Assembly (NCBI GenBank): GCA_050692915.1
Contig: JBOGVU010000011.1
Span: 1 to 51,608 of the forward strand
Origin: CALAEC01 sp050692915
GTDB taxonomy: Bacteria; Actinomycetota; UBA4738; CALAEC01
DNA: 51,608 nucleotides
Reading direction: 5' to 3'
Shown here piece by piece: positions 8,249 through 15,478 of this stretch. How positions within the stretch are numbered: position 1 is the stretch's first letter; the number at the start of each line of letters is the position of its first letter. The position numbers were made by a program, and so were the translations under genes. The notes beneath the pieces are model-generated. The model did not search any database, was not told the origin of the DNA, and saw nothing but the letters and a program-made list of their open reading frames with translations.

Positions 8249-9330
8249 CCCGGGCCCGCCTCCTCCAGGATGCGCCGGGCCAGCGCGGCCACCCGCCGGG
8301 CCGCCGGCGTGGACCGTCCCGCCACCACCTCGCCTCGATCCTGGGAACGGCGAACGGCGCGGTCCTCCCGGATCATGGTCACCGGTCGCAGGCCGAGCAC
8401 CCGCTCGGCGTCGTCCGGCACCACCTCGCCTCGCCCGACTCGGTTGAGCACAAGCCGGCACCGCCCGTCGAGCCCCGACCCGCGCAGGATGTCGAGCGCG
8501 CGGCGCGCGTCGCGCAGCGCCAGCACGTCCAGGGTCACCACCAGCAGCACGATGTCGGCGGCCTCCAGGGCGGCCCTGGTGGCGTCGTCGAGCGCCCTCG
8601 GCAGGTGCAGGACGACGACCTCGTGTCGCGCCCGGAGCGCCCGCACGGACGCCGACACGACCGCGGGGTCGAGCCCCCGCTCCATGGGCCGGTGCGGGGC
8701 CAGGAGGGTCCCGAAGCCGAGTTGATGCCGGTGGAGCACCCGGTCGAGATGCTCGCCGGTCAGCTCGTCCGCGACAGGGGCCAGCTCCGCGATGGTCGGG
8801 GCGGACTCTTCGTCGATCCCCAGCGCGGTCGTCACGTCGGCGAAGAAGGGATCGAGATCCACCAGCACGGTGTCGGCGTCTCTGGCCGCGCACGCCGCCG
8901 CGAGGTTCGTGGCCAGAAACGTGGTGCCGACCCCGCCGCGAGGACCGAACACCGCCACGGTTCGGCCCGCGGACGGCCGTTCCACGGATGGGGGGCGGGC
9001 GGCGCGCTCGGCGTCCTGCGCCAGGCGTTCACGCTCCTCGGGCCACAGGTAGAAGCCCCGAGCCCCTGCGCGGAGCGCGGCCCGGAGCGTCGAGGTCGTC
9101 TCCCGGGCGGCCACCACCAGGAGGGCCGCCCCGTCGACGCCACCGCCATCGATGAGGCCGGGTGAAACGACGGCCGCGTCGGGGTGATGCTCCCGCACCG
9201 CCCGTGCGAGCCCGGGGGCGTCGTCGGCGGCGCTCACGACCCGCAGTCGGGGAAGCCGATCCAGGAAGTGCAGCACTTCCTCCTGGATCGCGAGGTCCTC
9301 CATCCCCAGCACGATGCTGGCTTCGTGCAT
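8245..9330 (-). CDS. CpaE/Ssd-like MinD-family ATPase with receiver-like N-domain
   Basis: A 361-residue protein, first gene of the Tad operon. The N-terminal 120 residues resemble a degenerate response-regulator fold (MEDLAIQEEVLHFLDRLPRLRVV, ALRAGARGFYLWPEE) without an obvious phospho-acceptor region. The C-terminal part is a MinD/ParA-type ATPase with the deviant Walker A VFGPRGGVGTTFLATNLAA, then VLVDLDPFFADV. CpaE-like proteins localise Tad machines; the mycobacterial relative Ssd is linked to septum-site regulation. ATG 9330 follows AAGGAGGAGCGG. The lysine at the deviant Walker A start is replaced by Arg (GPRGGVGTT), an oddity to check. Confidence 0.87.
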   Translation of the reverse strand: MHEASIVLGMEDLAIQEEVLHFLDRLPRLRVVSAADDAPGLARAVREHHPDAAVVSPGLIDGGGVDGAALLVVAARETTSTLRAALRAGARGFYLWPEERERLAQDAERAARPPSVERPSAGRTVAVFGPRGGVGTTFLATNLAAACAARDADTVLVDLDPFFADVTTALGIDEESAPTIAELAPVADELTGEHLDRVLHRHQLGFGTLLAPHRPMERGLDPAVVSASVRALRARHEVVVLHLPRALDDATRAALEAADIVLLVVTLDVLALRDARRALDILRGSGLDGRCRLVLNRVGRGEVVPDDAERVLGLRPVTMIREDRAVRRSQDRGEVVAGRSTPAARRVAALARRILEEAGPG

Positions 9331-9460
9331 CCGCTCCTCCTTCCAGCCCCGACGCGGGGGAAGGAAAAGGGGGGAGGCGCCTCTGGCGGGCCTCGTGCGA
9401 GGACGACGGTACCGCGTGTCCCCCCGCCGACGCATCGCCCGGACGGGCGGATCGACGGGT

Positions 9461-9490
9461 GATATCGCGCTCCCCCGATCGGGGGATATC
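9461..9490. promoter_or_regulatory. Palindrome upstream of the Tad operon
   Basis: A perfect 14-bp palindrome CCCCCGATCGGGGG (9472-9485) sits between two GATATC sites at 9461-9466 and 9485-9490. It lies 130 bp before the first Tad gene (minus strand) and 57 bp before the frame-broken gene at 9547 (plus strand). Such symmetry suits a dimeric regulator binding site; no known operator is recognised. Confidence 0.45.
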
Positions 9491-9546
9491 GGCCTTGAGA
9501 ATGAAGCCGGGAATCTGTCTCAGGGACGAGTTAGTGTCTCCACGCG

Positions 9547-10189
9547 GTGGACGCCCCCGTTCGTGTTGTCGTGGAGACCGGAACCGACTGGCCCGCCGTT
9601 CTGTCAGCGTGGGCCGCCCTCGGGGCGGTCGTCATCGGCATCCTCACCCTCGTCTACCAGGGCCGCAGGATGCGTCGCCAGCTGGGACTAGCAAACATGG
9701 AGCCTGATCGAGCGCTGGGATCAGCCGGCGATGCGTCGGGTTCGAGCGAGGACCGCGGCCGAAATCCTGAGGGACTGGAACAACCGAAGCTATCTCTCGG
9801 GAGGAGGGGCAGACATCCTCAATCTCTTTGAGCTGGTCGCGTATCTGGTCGTGCGCTCAAAGACCCTAGATCGTGAGGATGCCTGGGTGAACTTCTCTGA
9901 GTGGGCGTTGAAGTGGTGGATGGTGTACCTGCCCGCGATCGAGGTCCAGAGAGCGGACGACTTCACGATCTTCGAAGACTACGACGCCCTCATTCAGTCC
10001 TTCCGGGACTACGCGGAGAGCCGAGACCTTTCCGAGGAGAACATCAACCCCACGGACGCCCAACTGCGAAGCTTCCTGGCTGGGGAGGTGGAACTGGTAG
10101 AGCGGCTACGGTATCGACGGCCTCTCGGTTTCCCTCCAACGTGGCTCGGGGAACGGCTGCTCACTCGTTGGAGGGAAGAGCAACCTTAG
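9547..10189 (+). pseudogene. DUF4760-like single-TM protein split by a frameshift
   Basis: Two frames join into one protein-like product. The first starts at GTG 9547 and gives a short N-tip and a membrane helix AALGAVVIGILTLVYQGRRM, then reaches GLAN. From 9698 a second frame reads WSLIERWDQPAMRRVRARTA and continues to the TAG at 10187, with ILRDWNN and a WALKWWMVYLP segment. The order membrane helix, linker, then WSLIERWDQP fits small DUF4760-like proteins as I remember them. The frames differ by one surplus base (or two missing) between 9689 and 9700. It may be a pseudogene, a sequencing error or a programmed shift. The second part is less GC-rich than its neighbours. Confidence 0.6.
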
Positions 10190-10331
10190 CGGCCGGGGCG
10201 GCGTGGCCGCTTTGGACGGGCAACTCGCCTGTTCGCGATCACGTGCTCATCCTTTCACGGAGGGTCAAGAGCCCCCTTGCTCAGGCGCACGTTGATCTTC
10301 TGCGGCGAACGTGAGCCGGTAGGCTCGTCCG

Positions 10332-11123
10332 GTGGATGAGGTAGGGGCTACCGCCGACCGCTACTCGGAGGACGCCGCCGCGTACCGCGAGCACTGGGCG
10401 CCCCTCCTGCGCGCCCTGGGGGCGCGCCTTCTCGACGAGCTGCCCCTCGACAAGGCCCGCCGGGTCCTCGACCTCGGAGCCGGCGTGGGATTCCTCCTCC
10501 CGGAGGTCCGGGCCCGGGCCCCGAGGGCGACGGTGGTCGGGGCCGACCGGGCTCCGGGGATGATCTCCCTGGCCCCGCGGGAGTACCCGCGGCTCGTGGC
10601 CGACGCAGCCCGGCTGGGGCTCTCGGACGGCGCGTTCGACGCCGTCAGCATGGCCTTCATGCTCTTCCACCTGCCCGACCCCGCGACCGGCCTGGCCGAG
10701 GTCCGGCGGGTCCTCCGGCCCGGCGGAGCCCTCGGAGTGAGCACCTGGGGCCAGGACGGGTCGTTCGAGGCCTTCGATGTGTGGATCGAGGAGCTCGACC
10801 GGCACGGGGCCGAGGCCGACAACCCGGTGCCGGCCAACCACGACCTCATGGACACGGAGGCGAAGCTGGCCGGTCTCCTCGGAGACGCCGGCTTCGAGGT
10901 CGAGACCACGGCCACGGTCCCGGTCGACGATCGGGCCGACCTCGAGGAGTTCGTGGCCCGTCGCCTCCGGCTGGGCCATCCGAAGCGCCGGCTGGACGCC
11001 CTGGACGCCGAGACCCGCGCTGCGTGTATCGCCGGAGCCCGGGCCCGACTGGAGCGCCTCGATGCGGAGGCCTTCGTCGACCGGACCCCCGCCGTGATGG
11101 CGTGGGCTCGCCGACCCGGCTGA
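10332..11123 (+). CDS. Class I SAM-dependent methyltransferase
   Basis: A 263-residue soluble enzyme. SAM-binding motif I is RVLDLGAGVGFLLPEVRAR, followed by an acidic loop at VVGADRAPGMI, and the post-motif segment SDGAFDAVSMAFMLFHLPDP is typical of methyltransferase type 11/25 domains. EVRRVLRPGGALGVSTWG is the usual motif III region. The substrate is not predictable. Start GTG 10332; the 142 bp before it hold no clear gene. It converges with the RTX-repeat gene. Confidence 0.85.
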   Translation: MDEVGATADRYSEDAAAYREHWAPLLRALGARLLDELPLDKARRVLDLGAGVGFLLPEVRARAPRATVVGADRAPGMISLAPREYPRLVADAARLGLSDGAFDAVSMAFMLFHLPDPATGLAEVRRVLRPGGALGVSTWGQDGSFEAFDVWIEELDRHGAEADNPVPANHDLMDTEAKLAGLLGDAGFEVETTATVPVDDRADLEEFVARRLRLGHPKRRLDALDAETRAACIAGARARLERLDAEAFVDRTPAVMAWARRPG

Positions 11124-11140
11124 GCCCGTCCGTACGGTTC

Positions 11141-11722
11141 CTAGACGTCCGGCGGGTTCTCGCAGCTGAACTGGCGCTCGCCCACGCAGGAATCGATGCC
11201 GGCACCACCGGCCGTGGTGTCCTGGCCCCGACCGCCCAGCAGGAAGTCGCGTCCGCCGCTTCCCCGGATGATGTCGTCGCGGTCCTGGCCGAAGATCGTG
11301 TCCGAGCCGGAGCCACCGCCGAGCCGGTCCCGGTCGCCCCCGCCGAGGATGGCGTCGTGGCCGGCCTTGCCCTGGATGCGATCCGGCCCGAGGAGGCCTC
11401 GCAGGCGGTCGGATCCCGGCCCGCCGAACAGATAGTCCGCACCCTTGTCCCCCGAGACCAGGTCACGATCGTCGCCGGCGGAGACCCGGTCGTTGCCGTC
11501 GCCGGCACAGATGCGGTCCCGGCCGTCCCGCCCCCGGATCACGTCGGGCCCGCCCAGTCCCACGATCACATCGTCGCCCGGCGTGCCGACCAGCGTGTCG
11601 CCGGCCTCCGTCCCGATAATCGTGGGCGGCCGGCCGAAGCAGTCGGCGGGCTGGGCCCCCGCTTGGCCCGGCAGGGCGAGAGACGCCGTCGCGGCGAGCA
11701 GGAGCATGGTCCTGTGGCGCAT
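11141..11722 (-). CDS. Small secreted RTX-type calcium-binding repeat protein
   Basis: A 193-residue exported protein. Residues 1-23 form a signal peptide (MRHRTMLLLAATASLALPG, cleavage near AQA). The rest is nearly all glycine-aspartate nonapeptide repeats of hemolysin type, such as GTPGDDVIVG, GRDGRDRICAG and GSGSDTIFG, about fifteen in number and partly degenerate. These fold into calcium-binding beta rolls outside the cell. The end contains two Cys (DSCVGERQFSCENP), a tail often seen in actinobacterial members. No catalytic domain or type I exporter is nearby; secretion is presumably through Sec. Confidence 0.85.
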   Translation of the reverse strand: MRHRTMLLLAATASLALPGQAGAQPADCFGRPPTIIGTEAGDTLVGTPGDDVIVGLGGPDVIRGRDGRDRICAGDGNDRVSAGDDRDLVSGDKGADYLFGGPGSDRLRGLLGPDRIQGKAGHDAILGGGDRDRLGGGSGSDTIFGQDRDDIIRGSGGRDFLLGGRGQDTTAGGAGIDSCVGERQFSCENPPDV

Positions 11723-11731
11723 CCTTCGTAC

Positions 11732-13246
11732 TTACCCGCCCCGGGCGGGCCTCATTCCCGCCGGGCGGAGGTCGGCATCGAGCCTCGCCCCCAGCTCGGC
11801 GGCCACGTCGAGGAGCAGGTCCATCTCCTCGGCCTCGGTACGGAAGTTCACGATGCACGACCGGAGCACGAACCGGCCGTTCAGCAACGCGTTCGAGGGG
11901 TACACCCGGCCGTCCATCTGGATCGCGGTCATCAGCCGCTCGTTCAGCGTGTCGAGGTACTCCTCGCGCGCCGGCCCGTCGGGCAGGTCCGCGGGAACGT
12001 ATCGGAAGCAGCAGATCGACAGCGTGGTGGGGGCCATCGGCTCGAACTCCGGCCGCTCCTCCGCCCGGCGGTGGAGGTACTTCGCCAGCTCGACGTCGTG
12101 GGCGATCCGCCGGCCGTACGCCCCGGTCCCATGAGCCAGGAGCGAGACCCACACCTTCAGGGCCCAGAACGACCGGGAGAACTGCGGGCTCAGGTCGAGC
12201 CCGTCCACGCCCGATCCGGTGGCCTCCTTGTCCTCGTGGACGTAGGCGGAGTGCTCGGCGATCGAGAACGAGGCCGGCAGGTGGTCGAAATCACGGACCA
12301 GCACGCACCCGCCGGAGTGCGGCGTGTACAGCCACTTGTGCGGGTCGAAGGCGATCGAGTCGGCTCGCTCGATCCCCGCGTACAACGGCCGGAGCTCCTC
12401 GGACAGCACGCCGGGCCCACCGTAGGCCCCGTCGACATGGAACCACAGGTCGTTCTCCTGGGCGATCTCGGCGATCTCATCGAGCGGGTCGACGGCCCCG
12501 GTGGCCACGGTCCCCGCCGAGCCGACCACGGCGATCGGGCGGACTCCTGCGGCCAGATCCTCGGCCACGGCCTCGCGCAGCGAGTCGACCCGGAGACGAA
12601 ACCCCTCGTCCACAGGGAGGGAGCGCACAGCGTCGCGGCCGAGGCCCATCATGTCGGCGGCTCGGAAGTTCACGCTGTGGGTCTCCTCGGACGCATAGAT
12701 TCGGAGCGGCGGCCCCCCACGAACGCCCTGGCCCCGCACGTCCCACCCGGACTTCCGGTCCCTGGCCAGCTTTAGGCCGATCAAGCAGGCCATGGCCCCG
12801 CCGGACACGATCAGCCCGCCGGAGCCCTGGGGCAGGCCGAACCGCCGGGCGAGCCACCTGGTGAGGTGGTGCTCGATCTCCGAGGCCGCGGGGGAGAGCC
12901 GCCAACCCCCGACGTTCTGGTTGAGCCCGGCGGCCAGGAGGTCCGCGGCCGCCCCCGGAACCGTCCCGGCCCCGCTGACGTAGGCCATGAACCCCGGATG
13001 CCCGGGGTACATCGAGTGCTCCAGGACCAAGCTGCGGAGGTGCGCGACCAGGTCCTCGACCGGCATGGGCTCCTTGGGGACGTCGAGGGCCACGGCCTCG
13101 CGGACCGCGTCCACACCCTCGTACCGGCTGACCGGGAGGTCGCGGAGCCGCTCCAGCAGCTCCTGCCAGATATCCAGGGCCGACTCGCCGAGCTCCCGGG
13201 CCCGCTTCGGGTCCCAGTCGAGGTCGCGGACCGGCTCGGGCTTCAT
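11732..13246 (-). CDS. PLP-dependent group II decarboxylase (aromatic amino acid decarboxylase-like)
   Basis: A 504-residue fold-type I enzyme. The PLP lysine is Lys304 in DPHKWLYTPHSGGCV, preceded by the cofactor Asp272 in WFHVDGAYGG and His190 in SEETHSVNF. PGHPGFMAYVSG near the N-terminus is also typical. Members decarboxylate aromatic amino acids or glutamate-like substrates, or act as aldehyde synthases; the substrate is not assigned. Length fits the family. It is 9 nt upstream of the RTX gene on the same strand, which may mean co-transcription. Start ATG 13246 (MKPEPV). Confidence 0.9.
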   Translation of the reverse strand: MKPEPVRDLDWDPKRARELGESALDIWQELLERLRDLPVSRYEGVDAVREAVALDVPKEPMPVEDLVAHLRSLVLEHSMYPGHPGFMAYVSGAGTVPGAAADLLAAGLNQNVGGWRLSPAASEIEHHLTRWLARRFGLPQGSGGLIVSGGAMACLIGLKLARDRKSGWDVRGQGVRGGPPLRIYASEETHSVNFRAADMMGLGRDAVRSLPVDEGFRLRVDSLREAVAEDLAAGVRPIAVVGSAGTVATGAVDPLDEIAEIAQENDLWFHVDGAYGGPGVLSEELRPLYAGIERADSIAFDPHKWLYTPHSGGCVLVRDFDHLPASFSIAEHSAYVHEDKEATGSGVDGLDLSPQFSRSFWALKVWVSLLAHGTGAYGRRIAHDVELAKYLHRRAEERPEFEPMAPTTLSICCFRYVPADLPDGPAREEYLDTLNERLMTAIQMDGRVYPSNALLNGRFVLRSCIVNFRTEAEEMDLLLDVAAELGARLDADLRPAGMRPARGG

Positions 13247-13421
13247 GGCGATCCACTGTACCGCTGGACCCCCCGGTTGGGGGCGTGGCGGACGTCACAT
13301 CGGGGAGGTGACGCTCGTCACAGCGCCCGGACCCCGGCCGTCGCATCATGCTCCCGACCTGACTTCCCCGGCTCCGGGACCCCCAGGCGACCTCCCGGAG
13401 CAGGGGAAAGGGGTCGACCTC

Positions 13422-13447
13422 GGCGGGTGGCCTTTTGGCCGCCCGCC
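13422..13447 (-). terminator. Hairpin terminator after the ferritin-like gene
   Basis: An 11-bp stem, GGCGGGTGGCC with GGCCGCCCGCC, closes a TTTT loop and contains one G-U pair. It begins 2 nt after the TAG stop of the gene at 13450. There is no run of T after the stem, as is common in high-GC actinobacteria. Confidence 0.65.
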
Positions 13448-13449
13448 TC

Positions 13450-14088
13450 CTATTCCACGGGCTCGATGCCCAGCCGGTCGAGACGGCGGCGGTGGCGCTC
13501 CAGCATGTCGAGGAGCAACCGCTTCTCCCCCTCCTCGCCGTCCAGGAGGGTCCTCACGGCGTCCGTCTCGTCGAGGGCCCGCCGGGTCTGCGTGAGGGCC
13601 TCGCCGATGACCCGACGGGCGTAGGTGGCGATGCGGTCGGCGGCGGCCGGGTCGACCTCGATCCCCCCGGTGATCTCGTCGAGGGCGAAGGCGTCCTGCT
13701 CGTCCCGTTCGGCCAGGGTCCGGCGGACCACCTCGGCCGAGACCGGGTCGAGGGCCGGCGCCAGGGCGTCGGTGAGGTCCTTCACCAGCGCGTCCCCCAC
13801 ATACTGGAACGTCTGGGCCTCCAGCCAGTCGCCGGGCACGGTGTGCTCGAAGAACTCCCGGAAGAACGGCTCGAACTTCCGGAACGCCTCCTCCGACCCG
13901 AGCTCCCTGGCCCGGGCCTGCATCAGCGAGGCGTTCTCGGCCTCCCGGCTGGCCACGTGCTGCTGCTGCTTGCGGCGGCTGTCGTCGGGGGCCAGGGCCA
14001 CGGTGTTCTGGGCCCGCTCGTGGGCCAGCCGCTCACCGACCGACAGCGCGGCCAGGAGGTCCGCCACGGCCTCGGGAGAACCGTTCAC
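13450..14088 (-). CDS. MiaE_2-type ferritin-like protein with degenerate metal ligands
   Basis: A 212-residue helical protein. GDWLEAQTFQYVGDALVKDL and RRVIGEALTQTRRAL match the actinobacterial ferritin-like group described as similar to tRNA-(ms2io6A)-hydroxylase. In that group the diiron ligands include Glu-x-x-His pairs. Here the corresponding places read SREAENAS and ERDEQDAF, without His, so diiron chemistry may be lost; the first Glu, in GERLAHERA, is kept. The middle is highly charged. It is followed by a strong hairpin and diverges from the small gene at 14162. Family call by memory of the conserved segments. Confidence 0.65.
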   Translation of the reverse strand: MNGSPEAVADLLAALSVGERLAHERAQNTVALAPDDSRRKQQQHVASREAENASLMQARARELGSEEAFRKFEPFFREFFEHTVPGDWLEAQTFQYVGDALVKDLTDALAPALDPVSAEVVRRTLAERDEQDAFALDEITGGIEVDPAAADRIATYARRVIGEALTQTRRALDETDAVRTLLDGEEGEKRLLLDMLERHRRRLDRLGIEPVE

Positions 14089-14161
14089 GGCTCGATTGTA
14101 GGGGTCCGAAACTGTCGAACCGAACCCAGGAAATTGTCACTACCCCTCGCTACGCTCGATC

Positions 14162-14431
14162 GTGATGGACACGGTCATCGACCTCGCGGCCTGGCGGCGG
14201 GACCGGGGAAGCGTCGATCCGCAGGAGGAACGGCTCCAGACAGCCGTCGACCGGCTCGGCGAGGTCCTCACCGAGCGCGGCGAGGACCACCGGCCACCGT
14301 GGCTCGTCACCGAACTGCTCGCGGTGCAGGGATGCCTCTCGATCGGGCTCACCGAGGAGGCGGCCTGGCGCGTGGAGCGGCTCGTGATGCGCGTGGAGCG
14401 CTTCAGCCGGCCGGCGCGCCGAGCGCGCTGA
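14162..14431 (+). CDS. Small hypothetical protein
   Basis: An 89-residue (or 88) hydrophilic protein, from GTG 14162 or the adjacent ATG 14165. It begins MDTVIDLAAWRRDR, has a helical LQTAVDRLGEVLTERGED segment, then WLVTELLAVQGCLSIGLTEEAAWRVERLVMRVE and a basic tail. I recognise no domain. Composition and the conserved-looking LLAVQGCLSIGLTEEAAWR helix suggest a real small actinobacterial protein. There is no Shine-Dalgarno sequence, so it may be leaderless. Confidence 0.6.
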   Translation: MMDTVIDLAAWRRDRGSVDPQEERLQTAVDRLGEVLTERGEDHRPPWLVTELLAVQGCLSIGLTEEAAWRVERLVMRVERFSRPARRAR

Positions 14432-14628
14432 CCCCGGGCAGCAGAAGGGGGCAGCTACCAAGCGCTCTGCATCGCATTGACCGCTCCGACGGCCTAGCCC
14501 CGTGGGGCCCCGGGCGTCAGAGCACAGCCTCCCGCGGCAGACCGAGCGTGGGTTCTGCCCCCTTTGGAGGCACCTTTCGACGCCTCCACCAGATTCTCGA
14601 ACTCCGAGCCTCCGGCCGCAACTCGGGA
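14432..14628. repeat. Gene-free stretch with a spaced inverted repeat
   Basis: This 197-bp gap between convergent genes holds no supported gene. AAGGGGGCAG at 14445-14454 is matched in reverse by CTGCCCCCTT at 14555-14564, 100 bp apart. The sequence between is GC-rich with smaller self-complementary blocks (GGGGCCCC near 14508). It could be a bidirectional terminator or a remnant; no known RNA family is recognised. Confidence 0.35.
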
Positions 14629-15432
14629 TCAGGCGGGGTCGGAGCGAGCGGTGCGGCCCCGGAGGTAGACCCAGGCGAGCACCGCGGCGGCCAGGGCCAC
14701 CGCCACCGCGACCGCGGCGGGTGACGGCCGGCGGAACTCTGGGAACCGCTGCCGGAGCCGGACCGGACGGCGAAAGTCCCGGGTCTTCCACCCGCGCTGT
14801 TGGGCCAGGCGGCGGAGCTCCCGGTCCGGGTTCACGGCTACCGGGTTCCCCACGGCCTCGAGCATGGCTCGGTCGGTGATCGAGTCGGAGTACGCGTATG
14901 AGCGCGACAGGTCGATCCCCTCGTCCTCGGCCAGGCGTCGCATGGCCTCGGCCTTCTGCTCCCGGTAGCAATAGAACTCGAGGTTGCCGGTGTACCGGCC
15001 GTCGCGGATCTCGGCGCGCGTGGCGATCACGTCTTCCACCCCGATCCGCCCGGCCAGCGGCCGGACCACCTCCTCCGGCGCCGAGGACACGATGAACACC
15101 CGGCGGCCCTGCGCCCGGTGGAGGGCGATCAGGTCGAGGGCCTCCTGGTAGAGGTATGGGTCAACCACGTCCTCCAGCGCCTGGCGGACCACCTCCTCGA
15201 CCTGGGTGCGGCTCCAACCCTTCGTCAGCGCGAGCATGCCGTCCTTGGCCCGAGCCATCCGCTTCTCGTCGGCGCCCAGCGCGAGGTAGACGAGCTGCGC
15301 GTAGGCCCCCCGCAGGAGCTGGGACCGGGTCACCATCCCGGCCCGGTAGAAGGGGCGGCTCAGGGCCAGCGAGCTCGACTTGGAGATGACGGTCTTGTCG
15401 AGGTCGAAGAACGCGGCCTCCACGCCCACCAT
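14629..15432 (-). CDS. HAD-IB (SerB-like) phosphatase with C-terminal membrane anchor
   Basis: A 267-residue protein. HAD motif I is AAFFDLDKTVI (nucleophile Asp in DLDKT), motif II FIVSSAPEE, and motif III/IV region lies at LSRSYAYSDSITDRAMLEAVGNPVAVNPD. The cap segment KSSSLALSRPFYRAGMVTR is typical of actinobacterial HAD-IB proteins related to phosphoserine phosphatase, some of which sit beside acyltransferases. The last 30 residues hold a membrane helix (AVAVALAAAVLAWVYLRG), so it is membrane tethered with the enzyme probably cytoplasmic. ATG 15432 gives MVGVEAAFFDL; an ATG five codons earlier is also possible. Confidence 0.87.
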   Translation of the reverse strand: MVGVEAAFFDLDKTVISKSSSLALSRPFYRAGMVTRSQLLRGAYAQLVYLALGADEKRMARAKDGMLALTKGWSRTQVEEVVRQALEDVVDPYLYQEALDLIALHRAQGRRVFIVSSAPEEVVRPLAGRIGVEDVIATRAEIRDGRYTGNLEFYCYREQKAEAMRRLAEDEGIDLSRSYAYSDSITDRAMLEAVGNPVAVNPDRELRRLAQQRGWKTRDFRRPVRLRQRFPEFRRPSPAAVAVAVALAAAVLAWVYLRGRTARSDPA

Positions 15433-15478
15433 GGTACGCCACGGCATCCACCTCCCCCATGTGGAAGCATGCGCCAGC

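Noticed and set aside
11141..11722. CRISPR-like or tandem DNA repeat array
   Set aside because: The periodicity is the nonapeptide code of RTX repeats, not identical DNA repeats with spacers.
13280..13325. Repeated GTCAC / GTGAC blocks before the decarboxylase gene as an operator
   Set aside because: The spacing is irregular and the blocks are only five bases long, so chance is likely in this GC context.
14432..14628. Possible cobalamin riboswitch because of an AGCTGCCCCC segment on the minus strand
   Set aside because: The other conserved boxes are missing and no target gene lies downstream in the right orientation.
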